Positions 7,828 through 15,669 of a stretch of 59,448 nt of DNA are shown here, in pieces. Within the stretch, counting starts at the first letter, position 1. Each line of letters begins with the position of its first letter. The DNA lies in the NCBI RefSeq assembly GCF_029868625.1, contig NZ_JARWOJ010000248.1, positions 1 to 59,448 on the forward strand, written 5' to 3'. The notes under the pieces were generated by a model. That model made no database searches and was not told where the DNA came from. It worked only from the letters and a program-made list of their open reading frames with translations. Made by a program: the position numbers and the translations under genes. This stretch comes from Nocardia neocaledoniensis. GTDB lineage: Bacteria; Actinomycetota; Actinomycetes; Mycobacteriales; Mycobacteriaceae.

Positions 7828-8879
7828 CAACCACCGTGCGCAAGATCGTGGCGACCGCGGCCACGCTCTCCGCTGTCCTCGCGGTCACCGCGGGCTGTGT
7901 GGAATCCGGCCGCGCGGACACCGGCCAGGCCGGGGCCAGCTGCCCGTTCGCCGCGGATCCGAGCGTCACCAGCACGGTTCGGCTCGGGTTCCAGGCCATT
8001 CCCAACGGTGACCTCCTGGTGAAGGACCGAAACCTGCTGCAGGCCTGCCTGCCCAACGCGAAGATCACCTGGAGTCAGTTCGCCTCCGGCGCCGACGTGG
8101 TGCAGGCCTTCGGCGCGGGCAGCCTGGATATCGGCACACTCGGCTCCAGTCCGGCGACCAAGGCGCTGTCCGCCCCACTGAATCTGCCGGTGCAGGTGGT
8201 GTGGATCCACGACGTGATCGGCGCCTCGGAATCGCTGGTCGCCAAACAGAAGTCGGACCTGGCGGGGCTCAGGGGCAAGCGCATCGCCACGCCCTTCGGC
8301 AGCACCTCGCACTACAGCCTGCTCGCGGCCCTGGACCGGGCCGGCCTCACCGGCCAGGTGGAGTTGATCAACCTGCAGCCGGCGGCGATCCCCGGCGCCT
8401 GGCAGGGCGACCAGATCGACGCGGCCTGGGTGTGGGATCCCACCCTGTCCGAGCTCACGGCCGCGGGCGGCACGGTGATCACCAGCAGTGCCGAGACCGC
8501 CGCCGCGGGCGCGCCGACCTTCGACGTGGCCATCGCCGACAAGAAGTTCCTCGCCGACAACGCCGCCTTCGCCGTCACCTGGGCGAAGCTGCAGAGCTAC
8601 GCGGTCGAGCAGATCAACACCGACAAGGAGGCGGCGGCCGTCTCGATCGGCGCCCAGCTCGGCATCGCGCCGGACAAGGTCACACCGCAGCTGGCGGGCT
8701 ACCGATATCTGACCGCCGCCGAGCAGGCGGGCCCGCGCTACCTGGGTGGTGGATTCGCCGCAGACCTCGCCGGAACCGCGGGATTCCTGCTGAGCCAGGG
8801 CGGTATCGCCGCGGTCGGCAGCGAGCAGCAGTACCGCGACGGCATCGCGGTCGCGGCCGTGACGGGCGCGGCGGGGTGA
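7824..8879 (+). CDS. ABC transporter substrate-binding lipoprotein, taurine/sulfonate type
   Basis: 351 residues from the ATG at 7824. A lipoprotein signal ends at the lipobox VTAGC, with the lipidated Cys at residue 25, so the protein is anchored outside the membrane. The body is a TauA/SsuA-like solute-binding fold; the GAWQGDQIDAAWVWDPTLSE segment is typical of taurine and nitrate/sulfonate binding proteins. GGAAAGG at 7811-7817 gives a good ribosome-binding site, and the start overlaps the permease stop. An upstream in-frame extension is possible but would destroy the signal peptide. Taurine is the likeliest ligand class; the exact one is uncertain. Confidence 0.87.
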   Translation: MTTTVRKIVATAATLSAVLAVTAGCVESGRADTGQAGASCPFAADPSVTSTVRLGFQAIPNGDLLVKDRNLLQACLPNAKITWSQFASGADVVQAFGAGSLDIGTLGSSPATKALSAPLNLPVQVVWIHDVIGASESLVAKQKSDLAGLRGKRIATPFGSTSHYSLLAALDRAGLTGQVELINLQPAAIPGAWQGDQIDAAWVWDPTLSELTAAGGTVITSSAETAAAGAPTFDVAIADKKFLADNAAFAVTWAKLQSYAVEQINTDKEAAAVSIGAQLGIAPDKVTPQLAGYRYLTAAEQAGPRYLGGGFAADLAGTAGFLLSQGGIAAVGSEQQYRDGIAVAAVTGAAG

Positions 8880-9637
8880 GCGCCGAGCGGGTGACGCTGA
8901 CCGGGGTGAGCAAGAGCTACCCCGGGCCGGCGGGCGATGTCGAGGTGCTCGCGCCGACAGATCTCACCATCGAGCCGGGCGAATTCGTCTGCGTCGTCGG
9001 CCCTTCCGGCTGCGGCAAGTCGACGCTGCTGAACATCCTGGCCGGGTTCCTCACACCGTCCACGGGCGAGGTGCGGGTGGGTGACCGCGTTGTCGACGGT
9101 CCCGATCCGGATCGCGGCGTGGTGTTCCAGCAGGCGAACCTCTACCCGTGGCTGTCGGTGCGCGGCAATGTGGAGTTCGGCCCGAAAGTCCGTGGGGTGG
9201 ACAGGGAGACGCGTCGAGCCGAGGCACGGCGGTTGCTCGCGCTGGTCGGACTGGACCAGCTCGCTGATCGCCGACCCTACGAGCTCTCCGGCGGGCAGCA
9301 GCAGCGCGCGCAGATCGCCCGGGTGCTGGTGAACGATCCGGGCATCGTGCTCATGGACGAACCGTTCGGCGCGCTCGACGCCCTCACCAGGGAGCGGCTC
9401 CAGCGTGAACTGCGCGCGCTGTGGCGCGGTGGCGACAAGACGGTCCTGTTCGTCACGCACGGCATCGAGGAGGCGGTGCTGCTCGGCACCAGAATCCTGG
9501 TGATGGCGCCCGGCCGGATCGTCCACGACGCCGCGCCCACGTTCAAGACCGCGGGCGACGATTTCGAGACGATCCGCGCGCACCCCGAATTCGCGGCGCT
9601 GCGTGACGAATTGGCGCGCCACATCTACGCCGCCTGA
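8876..9637 (+). CDS. ABC transporter ATP-binding protein, taurine/sulfonate type
   Basis: 253 residues from a GTG overlapping the binding-protein stop by 4 bp. Walker A is GPSGCGKST (residues 42-50), the signature LSGGQQQR starts near residue 137, and Walker B plus the catalytic Glu are in IVLMDEP. The Q-loop segment QQANLYPWLSV is the TauB/SsuB pattern. It powers uptake through the preceding permease. The gene order permease-binding protein-ATPase differs from the E. coli tauABCD order, and no tauD- or ssuD-like desulfonating enzyme follows. The next gene is convergent, 2 bp away. Confidence 0.9.
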   Translation: MSAERVTLTGVSKSYPGPAGDVEVLAPTDLTIEPGEFVCVVGPSGCGKSTLLNILAGFLTPSTGEVRVGDRVVDGPDPDRGVVFQQANLYPWLSVRGNVEFGPKVRGVDRETRRAEARRLLALVGLDQLADRRPYELSGGQQQRAQIARVLVNDPGIVLMDEPFGALDALTRERLQRELRALWRGGDKTVLFVTHGIEEAVLLGTRILVMAPGRIVHDAAPTFKTAGDDFETIRAHPEFAALRDELARHIYAA

Positions 9638-9639
9638 AC

Positions 9640-10524
9640 TCACTCGGTGGCGGCGACCACCGCCCGCGACCGGCCCCGGGTGATCAGGTAGCCGAACACG
9701 GCCGCGATCGGGAACATCAGCACGCCGTAGACGGCGGCGGGCACGGCCAGCTCGGTGCTGTCGAGCACGCTGATGGCGATGGTGATGGCGATCGTGCTGT
9801 TGTGGATGCCGACCTCCATCGAGCAGGCGATGGCCTGGCGGTCCGGCACGCCGAGCAGGCGCGGGACGAGGTAGCCGAGGGTGAGGCTGATCAGGCAGAA
9901 CAGTACGGTGATCGCGCCGACCTGGCCCAGCGAGTCGGTGAGCGTCTCGGATTCGGCGATGATCGTGCCGACGATCACCAGCAGCAGGGTGAGCGCGGAG
10001 CCGATGCGGACCGGGCGGTCCATCCGGTCGGCGAACGCGGCCGACCAGCGCCGCACCAGCATGCCGACGGCGACCGGGACGAGCACGATCGCGAACACCT
10101 GCACGACCTTGCCGAACTGCAGGCCCACCGTCCCGCCGCCGTCGGCCGGCTCGAAGTAGCCGATCGCGAAATTGGTGACCAGCGGCAGGGTGACGACCGC
10201 GATGATCGAATTGACCGCGGTCAGCGACACATTCAGCGCGACGTCACCGCGGAACAGATGGCTGAACAGGTTCGCCGTCGTCCCGCCGGGCGACGCGGCG
10301 AGCAACATCACGCCCACCGCGAGGACGGCGGGCAGATCGAACAGCAGCACCAGCCCGAAGGCCACGGCCGGGAGTGCGATGAGCTGGCAGAGCAGGGCGA
10401 TGGCGACGATCCGCGGGCTCTTCGCGATCCGGGTGAAGTCGGCAGGGGTGAGCGAGAGCCCGAGGCCGAACATGATGACGACCAAGGCCAGGGGCAGGCC
10501 GACGGATACCAGGGGTGAGTTCAT
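9640..10524 (-). CDS. Bile acid:sodium symporter family (BASS) transporter
   Basis: 294 residues, eight to ten predicted membrane helices. The motif LAASPGGTTANLFSHLFRGDVALNVSLT (residues about 76-103) and the later EVGIHNSTIAITIA match the two crossover-helix motifs that bind sodium and substrate in the BASS/ASBT fold. The start ATG at 10524 has GAGGA about 8 nt upstream on the coding strand. Bacterial members move organic acids such as pantoate, pyruvate or bile-acid-like compounds, so the substrate remains open. It is a single-gene unit whose promoter region carries a perfect dyad. Confidence 0.9.
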   Translation of the reverse strand: MNSPLVSVGLPLALVVIMFGLGLSLTPADFTRIAKSPRIVAIALLCQLIALPAVAFGLVLLFDLPAVLAVGVMLLAASPGGTTANLFSHLFRGDVALNVSLTAVNSIIAVVTLPLVTNFAIGYFEPADGGGTVGLQFGKVVQVFAIVLVPVAVGMLVRRWSAAFADRMDRPVRIGSALTLLLVIVGTIIAESETLTDSLGQVGAITVLFCLISLTLGYLVPRLLGVPDRQAIACSMEVGIHNSTIAITIAISVLDSTELAVPAAVYGVLMFPIAAVFGYLITRGRSRAVVAATE

Positions 10525-10563
10525 AAGCCATCCTCATCGAGCAGTCCGGGCGTGGGACCCGGT

Positions 10564-10593
10564 TTGAGACGCGATCGTCTCAACAAGAGGGTA
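10564..10593 (-). promoter_or_regulatory. Promoter and perfect inverted-repeat operator of the BASS gene
   Basis: TTGAGACG (10564-10571) and CGTCTCAA (10576-10583) are perfect 8-bp arms around CGAT, a 20-bp site of the kind used by TetR-family repressors. Reading leftward, a TACCCT -10 box occupies 10593-10588, so the predicted transcript would start inside the dyad, about 57 nt before the start codon. A repressor bound there would block initiation. No TetR gene is adjacent. Confidence 0.6.
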
Positions 10594-10632
10594 GCCAGAT
10601 GTGACCCACATCGCAGTTGAACGGCGAAAATC

Positions 10633-11682
10633 CTAGGCGGCTACCGAACTCCGCTCACAGAGTTCGTGCACGAAGCGCATCTTCTCCAGCACCCGTTCCG
10701 GGAGGACGAAGGGGTACAGGTCGTCGTGGCCCATCGAGCGGTTGACCATGTTCAGCGACCAGGCCAGCGGCAGCCACAGTTCGATGATCTTGTCGAAACC
10801 GGCGCGGCCCACCTGCGGGCGATCCAGGGTGGCACCCGCGGGCGCGAAGCCGAAGGCGGCGGCGGTATCGAGGGTGTCGCGGATATGCAGATAGTGAGCG
10901 AAGGTCTCGGCCCAGTCCTCGGCCGCGTGCATGGTGGCGTAGGAGGAGACATAGTCGTCCTCCCAGCCGGGCGGAGCGCCGTTGGCGTAGTGGGTGTCCA
11001 GCGCGGCCTGGTAGTCGGCGTACGGATCGCCGAACAGGTCGCGGAACCGTTGCAGCTCTTCGTCGCCGGTGACCAGAACGGTGAAGTAGTAGTGGCCGAT
11101 CTCGTGCCGGAAATGACCGAGCAGGGTCCGGTACGGCTCGGCCATCTCGATCCGCAGTTGCTCGCGGTGCGGGTCGTCGGCCTCGGCCAGATCGAGGGTG
11201 ACGACGCCGTCGAGGTGGCCGGTGAGCACCCCGTCATTGCGGCTCGACAGCAGGTCGAAGGCCAGGCCGTGCGCGGGATCGGCGTCGCGGCCGACGATCG
11301 GCAGGTCGAGTTCGGCCAGTTCGAAGATCAACCGGCGCTTGGCCGCCTCGGCCTCGGCGAAGGCGGCCAGGCCGGCGGCGTCGTTGTCGTTGGGCCTGGT
11401 GCGGGTGAGCGCGCAGGATTCGCACAGCGTCGGCCCGTCGTTCGCGCCGTCGGCGTGGACCAGCCAATTGCATTGCGCCACGTGCAGGTTGTCGCACAGG
11501 CGGAACCGGTCGCCGTCGACGACACCGCCCGCGTGGTCGATCGCCGCGTCGCCGGGCGGATCGCCGATCACCACCAGCGCCCGTTCCCGCAGGCTGAACC
11601 CGAGCGGGCTCGAACACGACAGGCACACCGAATTCTCGAAGGCCAGCTGCTGGCCGCAGTTCGGGCAGACGAAATCACGCAA
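10633..11682 (-). CDS. Zinc-ribbon plus putative zinc metallopeptidase (Peptidase_Mx-like)
   Basis: 349 residues. An N-terminal zinc ribbon uses C6, C9, C20 and C23; more cysteines follow at 63, 71, 87 and 90, suggesting a second zinc site. The catalytic motif HEIGH is at residues 193-197 (H193, E194, H197), with a downstream acidic helix EDWAETFAHYLHI likely supplying the third ligand. No signal peptide is seen, so it is cytoplasmic. It is the last gene of the amidoligase/transglutaminase operon, 4 bp after the transglutaminase stop. That position suggests it processes the peptide or protein product of that system; this is inference. Confidence 0.82.
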   Translation of the reverse strand: MRDFVCPNCGQQLAFENSVCLSCSSPLGFSLRERALVVIGDPPGDAAIDHAGGVVDGDRFRLCDNLHVAQCNWLVHADGANDGPTLCESCALTRTRPNDNDAAGLAAFAEAEAAKRRLIFELAELDLPIVGRDADPAHGLAFDLLSSRNDGVLTGHLDGVVTLDLAEADDPHREQLRIEMAEPYRTLLGHFRHEIGHYYFTVLVTGDEELQRFRDLFGDPYADYQAALDTHYANGAPPGWEDDYVSSYATMHAAEDWAETFAHYLHIRDTLDTAAAFGFAPAGATLDRPQVGRAGFDKIIELWLPLAWSLNMVNRSMGHDDLYPFVLPERVLEKMRFVHELCERSSVAA

Positions 11683-11686
11683 GGGA

Positions 11687-12577
11687 CTACACCTCCACCG
11701 GGGCTACATCGACCGAGACCGTGATCGTGGACTGTTTGGCGTCGGTATAGATGATGCCACGCAGGGGCGGCACATCCTGGTAGTCGCGGCCCCACGCCAC
11801 GGTGACGTAGCGCTCGTCGGCGAACTGATCGTTCGTCGGATCGAAGGCGATCCAGCCGCCGGTGCGGTCGCCTGCGTCGGTGCCGGGCAGCCAGACCGCG
11901 GCCCAGGCATGGGTGGCGTCGACACCGACCATGCGTTCCTTGCCGGGCGGCGGGTCGGTGGCGAGATAGCCGGAGACGTAGCGGGCGGCCAGGCCGTGCG
12001 AGCGCAGGCACGCGGCGCCGACGCGGGCGAAGTCCTGGCAGACGCCCTCGCGGGCGGCGAACACGTCGGCGACGCTGGTGCTCACCGTCGTCGAGCCGGA
12101 GCGGTAGCGGAAGTCGCGGTGGATGCGGGTGTTCAGCTCGGTCACCGCCGCGAGCAGCGGCCGACCCGGCGTGAGACTCTCCGCCGCGTACGCGGTGACC
12201 TCCTCGGTGATCTCCGGCGGCAGCAGATCGAGGGTGAACTCGACGGCGAGCGGACCGGTGGCGGAGGTCGGACGCGCTGTCTCCCAGGGCATATCGGCCC
12301 GGTCGACCGTCGACAGACCCTCGACCTCGACCAGCGATTCACCGGTGACCTCGAGGGTCCGATGCTCCGCGGTGACGTGGAAGTACGTCGTCGTATTGCC
12401 GTAGACGTCGGTGCCGACGGAACGGTCCGATGGCACCGGGTCGATGTGGATGTCGTGTTCGAGCAGCCGCTGGCCCGCGAACTCGCGCGGCGTCAGGTAG
12501 GCGCGGCCATAGGAACTGGTGACCTCGTCGGAATAGCTGTAGGTGGTGCGGTGGGTCACCAGGTAGCGCCTGCTCAT
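11687..12577 (-). CDS. Transglutaminase-like cysteine protease family protein
   Basis: 296 residues from the ATG at 12577, which overlaps the upstream stop (ATGA). It has the N-terminal beta domain of bacterial transglutaminase-like proteins (YLVTHRTTYSYSDEV) and a papain-like core with catalytic C180 (EGVCQDFARV), H223 (ATHAWAAVW) and D246 (FDPTND). Such proteins often act as peptidases or amidases rather than crosslinkers. It is the third gene of the four-gene operon and the second transglutaminase domain in it. The upstream in-frame codons to 12601 are not needed and lack a better ribosome site. Confidence 0.88.
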   Translation of the reverse strand: MSRRYLVTHRTTYSYSDEVTSSYGRAYLTPREFAGQRLLEHDIHIDPVPSDRSVGTDVYGNTTTYFHVTAEHRTLEVTGESLVEVEGLSTVDRADMPWETARPTSATGPLAVEFTLDLLPPEITEEVTAYAAESLTPGRPLLAAVTELNTRIHRDFRYRSGSTTVSTSVADVFAAREGVCQDFARVGAACLRSHGLAARYVSGYLATDPPPGKERMVGVDATHAWAAVWLPGTDAGDRTGGWIAFDPTNDQFADERYVTVAWGRDYQDVPPLRGIIYTDAKQSTITVSVDVAPVEV

Positions 12578-15500
12578 CCGACCATCCTGGTATTGCCCCA
12601 CAGCGGCTGGATGCTGACCGGCACAGCGAGTTTCGTCGCCTCGAACGACTCCGACAGCTTGCGCAGCCGCAAGTGCACCCCTTCCAGCAGTTCCACCAGT
12701 TCGGTGCGGACGCCGTCGGCGTCGCTGTGCGCGAGGTCGTCCGGGTCGACGCGGCGCAGCATGCGCTGCGCGTCGGCGAGCAGCCGTTGGGACCGCGAGG
12801 CGCCGGAACCGCCTGGCAGCGCCTGGAAGTCGGCCTCGAGGCGGTCGAGCTGATACACCAGCGAACGCGGATTGCCCGCGTCGAACAGCAGCAGCGCGGC
12901 CAGGGCGCCGACATGGGCCGACCCACGGTGCCGACGCCGGTAGATCACCGCCGATTCCGTGGCGGTGAGGACGGCCTCGGCCACCACTCGCTCCACCTCG
13001 GGCGGATTCACCCGCGCCAGCGCGGCATTGACGAGCGAGGTGACGGCGAGTCCGCGCTCGATCCGCTTGCCGATGTCCATGACGAACCAGCCGGTGTCGC
13101 GCACCAGCGATTCCGCGCCGATCCCCGACAGCGACAGCAGCGCGGCCAGCGTCAGCGAGTGCACCGCCGACATCGCGTTCTCCTGTTCGCTACTGGCGCC
13201 GCGGAATTCGGCCAGCGCGCGGTCGACCGCGCCGATGATCATCCAGGTGTCACCGGAGACCTGATCACGCACCGCCCTGGCCGCCGATCCGTAGTGATCC
13301 ACCGCGTACGAGAGCGAGCCGGGCAGATACCGGTCCCCGGTGAGCGAGGCCAGGTAGTGAAACCCTTCCGCCGATGCTCCCGCCACCGCCTGATGTCGCG
13401 CCTGCGCGCGCTTGGTCCGCGCACGCGCCTTCCCCCGCGGCCTACCAGCGACCGGCTCCTCGCTCCCGGCCGATTCCGTGCCGCGCTCGGCGGTCGTCCC
13501 GGTCGTGCGCAGCGCACGCGCGAGCGCACTGGTCCCCCGCTCCCACGATCCGCCCTCGTCGGCCGCCGCGTCACCGTCACCCGTCGCGTCACCATCGGCC
13601 GCCGCGCTGCCATCAGCCGCCGCGCCATCGTCGTCAGCTACGCCGCCAGTAACCACGCCACTGTTGGCTGCCACGCCACCGTTAGCGGAGTTGGCGCCGG
13701 GCGTCTCGTCCATGCTGAGCACCGCGTCGTCCGGCGGCCGCGCAGCCTGGGTGGCTTCGGCCGGCTCGACGCAACTGAGCTGTCCGGTCGGGTCGGGCAG
13801 GACCGAGTTCGGGGCGTTGGTGCCCGTGGTCACCGAGAGGGCGCGCATCAGGATGGGCAGGGCTTCGGCGCCGTCCAACCAGGGGCGGTAGCGGTAGTCC
13901 TGGTAGACGTCGTGGGTGGCGGCGAGGAGGCGGACGACCGACTCGGCGCGCTCGCTGTAGCGGCCCATCCAGAACAGGTCGTTGAGGACGCGCGGGGAAC
14001 TGATCGCCTCGACCACCGGCATCGCCCGGCGCAACCGATCCTCGTGCGGCGCTTCACTGCCGACGGCGGGCGCGGTGGCGGGAGCGGCACGCACCCAGAC
14101 ATCCTTGGCGGCCACCTTGATCACGCTGCGGGTCGGTTCCAGCCGCATCCGCTGCTGACCGAGCCCGCCCGACATGGCCGTGTACCCACCGCGGCGGGCC
14201 ATCGAGAACAGCCGCATACCGACCGGCGCCGGCGCCAAACCCGAGCCGTCCTCGATCGCCGGCGCCACCGAGAACTCGGCAGGCTCCTGGCCGACCCACT
14301 TCCACCGCTCGGCCTCGATCCGGGCCGCGAGATCGGCACGTTCGGCGGCCGACAGGCTCGGCCCGAAGATGGTCGACCCGTCGACGGCCGACCGGATCAC
14401 CAGGTCACCGAGGTGCGCGACGAGGTGGGAACGCTCGCTGTCGTCGCCGCCCCAGTACGCGGGGGTGCCGTCGAGCAGCAGATCGGTCCCGAGTACCGAG
14501 CGGGCGACGCGCGGCAGGAACGCGCTCAGCGCGGGCGATTCCAGCAGTCCGCTGCCGAGGGTGTTGACCACCGTCACCGCACCGCGCCGCAACACCTCGA
14601 CCAGCCCCACCACGCCGAGGCGCGAATCGGGGCGCAGATCCAGCGGATCGGAGAACTCGGCGTCGACGCGGCGCAGCACCACATCGACCCGCTCCAGGCT
14701 GCCGAGCGAGCGCATCCACAGGGCGCCGTCGCGGACCACCAGGTCGGCGCTCTCGACGAGTGGGAAGCCGAGCACCTGCGCGAGATAGGCCTGATCGAAG
14801 GCGGTTTCGGAGTACGAGCCCGGGCTCAGCACCACGACCACCGGCTCCTCGCCGTCGGCCAGTTCGGGCGCCGCCTCCGCCAGCATCAACCGCATCGCGC
14901 GGGCGAACGGGGTGAGCGGCCGCGGTCCGGCGTGCTCGAACGCCTCGGGAATGGCCGAGGCGACGACGCGGCGGTCGGCCAGCGCGTACCCCGCCCCCGA
15001 GGGCGCCTGCGCCCAGTCGGCGAGCACCCGGAACTGCCCGTCCCCCCAGCGGCTGATGTCGCAGGCGTGCAGGAACAACTGATGGGTGCCGGGGATCGTG
15101 ATGCCGTGCGCCGCACGGACATACCCGGTGTTGCCGAACACGATCTCCGGTGGCAGCAGGCCCGAACTCAGCAGTCTGCGCGGCCCGTACACGTCGGTGA
15201 GCACCTCGTCGAGCACGAGCGAGCGCTGCACCAGGCCGGTTTCCAGGCGGGTCCAGTCGTCGGCGGAGACCAGCAGCGGGATCGGGTCCAGCCGCCACGG
15301 CGCGGCGGTCACGGTGTCGTCCGCGCCGACCTCGGTATAGGTGACGCCGTCGTCCTCGATCTGCCTGCGCACCCGCAGGTCGATCCTGCCGAGTCCGCCG
15401 ACACCCTGGTCGACGAAGTCGGCCGACAGCTCCGACCACATCGACCGCACCCGGCCGCGGCCGTCGACCAGTTCGTCGTAATAGCCCTGGGTGGGCCTGC

Positions 15501-15624
15501 CGCACTCGTCGAACCGCGCGCCCGCCTTGCTCTCGGACCGGTACCGCGCGAACTGCTCGGCGGCGGCCGCGGCGGCGTGCCCGCCGCCGGTCTCACGGCC
15601 CACTGTGTCCCGTCGGTCAGGCAC
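12574..15624 (-). CDS. Circularly permuted ATP-grasp / alpha-E domain fusion protein
   Basis: 1016 residues. About residues 20-500 form a circularly permuted type 2 ATP-grasp ligase (SPGSYSETAFDQAYLAQVLG and VNTLGSGLLESPALSAFLPR are typical), predicted to make an amide or peptide bond from an acyl phosphate. From about residue 530 comes an alpha-E domain (SSPRVLNDLFWMGRYSERAE), which is interrupted at about 615-752 by a low-complexity insert rich in Ala, Asp and Gly (AAADGDATGDGDAAADEG) ending in a basic stretch, then resumes to the C-terminus. Fusion of these two domains is known; the long insert is unusual. Start is GTG 15624, 45 bp after the preceding stop. The substrate is unknown. Confidence 0.85.
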   Translation of the reverse strand: MPDRRDTVGRETGGGHAAAAAAEQFARYRSESKAGARFDECGRPTQGYYDELVDGRGRVRSMWSELSADFVDQGVGGLGRIDLRVRRQIEDDGVTYTEVGADDTVTAAPWRLDPIPLLVSADDWTRLETGLVQRSLVLDEVLTDVYGPRRLLSSGLLPPEIVFGNTGYVRAAHGITIPGTHQLFLHACDISRWGDGQFRVLADWAQAPSGAGYALADRRVVASAIPEAFEHAGPRPLTPFARAMRLMLAEAAPELADGEEPVVVVLSPGSYSETAFDQAYLAQVLGFPLVESADLVVRDGALWMRSLGSLERVDVVLRRVDAEFSDPLDLRPDSRLGVVGLVEVLRRGAVTVVNTLGSGLLESPALSAFLPRVARSVLGTDLLLDGTPAYWGGDDSERSHLVAHLGDLVIRSAVDGSTIFGPSLSAAERADLAARIEAERWKWVGQEPAEFSVAPAIEDGSGLAPAPVGMRLFSMARRGGYTAMSGGLGQQRMRLEPTRSVIKVAAKDVWVRAAPATAPAVGSEAPHEDRLRRAMPVVEAISSPRVLNDLFWMGRYSERAESVVRLLAATHDVYQDYRYRPWLDGAEALPILMRALSVTTGTNAPNSVLPDPTGQLSCVEPAEATQAARPPDDAVLSMDETPGANSANGGVAANSGVVTGGVADDDGAAADGSAAADGDATGDGDAAADEGGSWERGTSALARALRTTGTTAERGTESAGSEEPVAGRPRGKARARTKRAQARHQAVAGASAEGFHYLASLTGDRYLPGSLSYAVDHYGSAARAVRDQVSGDTWMIIGAVDRALAEFRGASSEQENAMSAVHSLTLAALLSLSGIGAESLVRDTGWFVMDIGKRIERGLAVTSLVNAALARVNPPEVERVVAEAVLTATESAVIYRRRHRGSAHVGALAALLLFDAGNPRSLVYQLDRLEADFQALPGGSGASRSQRLLADAQRMLRRVDPDDLAHSDADGVRTELVELLEGVHLRLRKLSESFEATKLAVPVSIQPLWGNTRMVG

Positions 15625-15669
15625 CGTTGCTTGCTCCTACGCGGCGAGTGGTCGGGCGGTTGACATGTG

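Noticed and set aside
12673..15663. Very long open frame (996 codons) antisense to the ATP-grasp/alpha-E gene
   Set aside because: It is a by-product of GC-rich third positions in the real gene. Its translation is Arg/His/Gln-rich with no recognisable domain, while the minus-strand frame has clear motifs.
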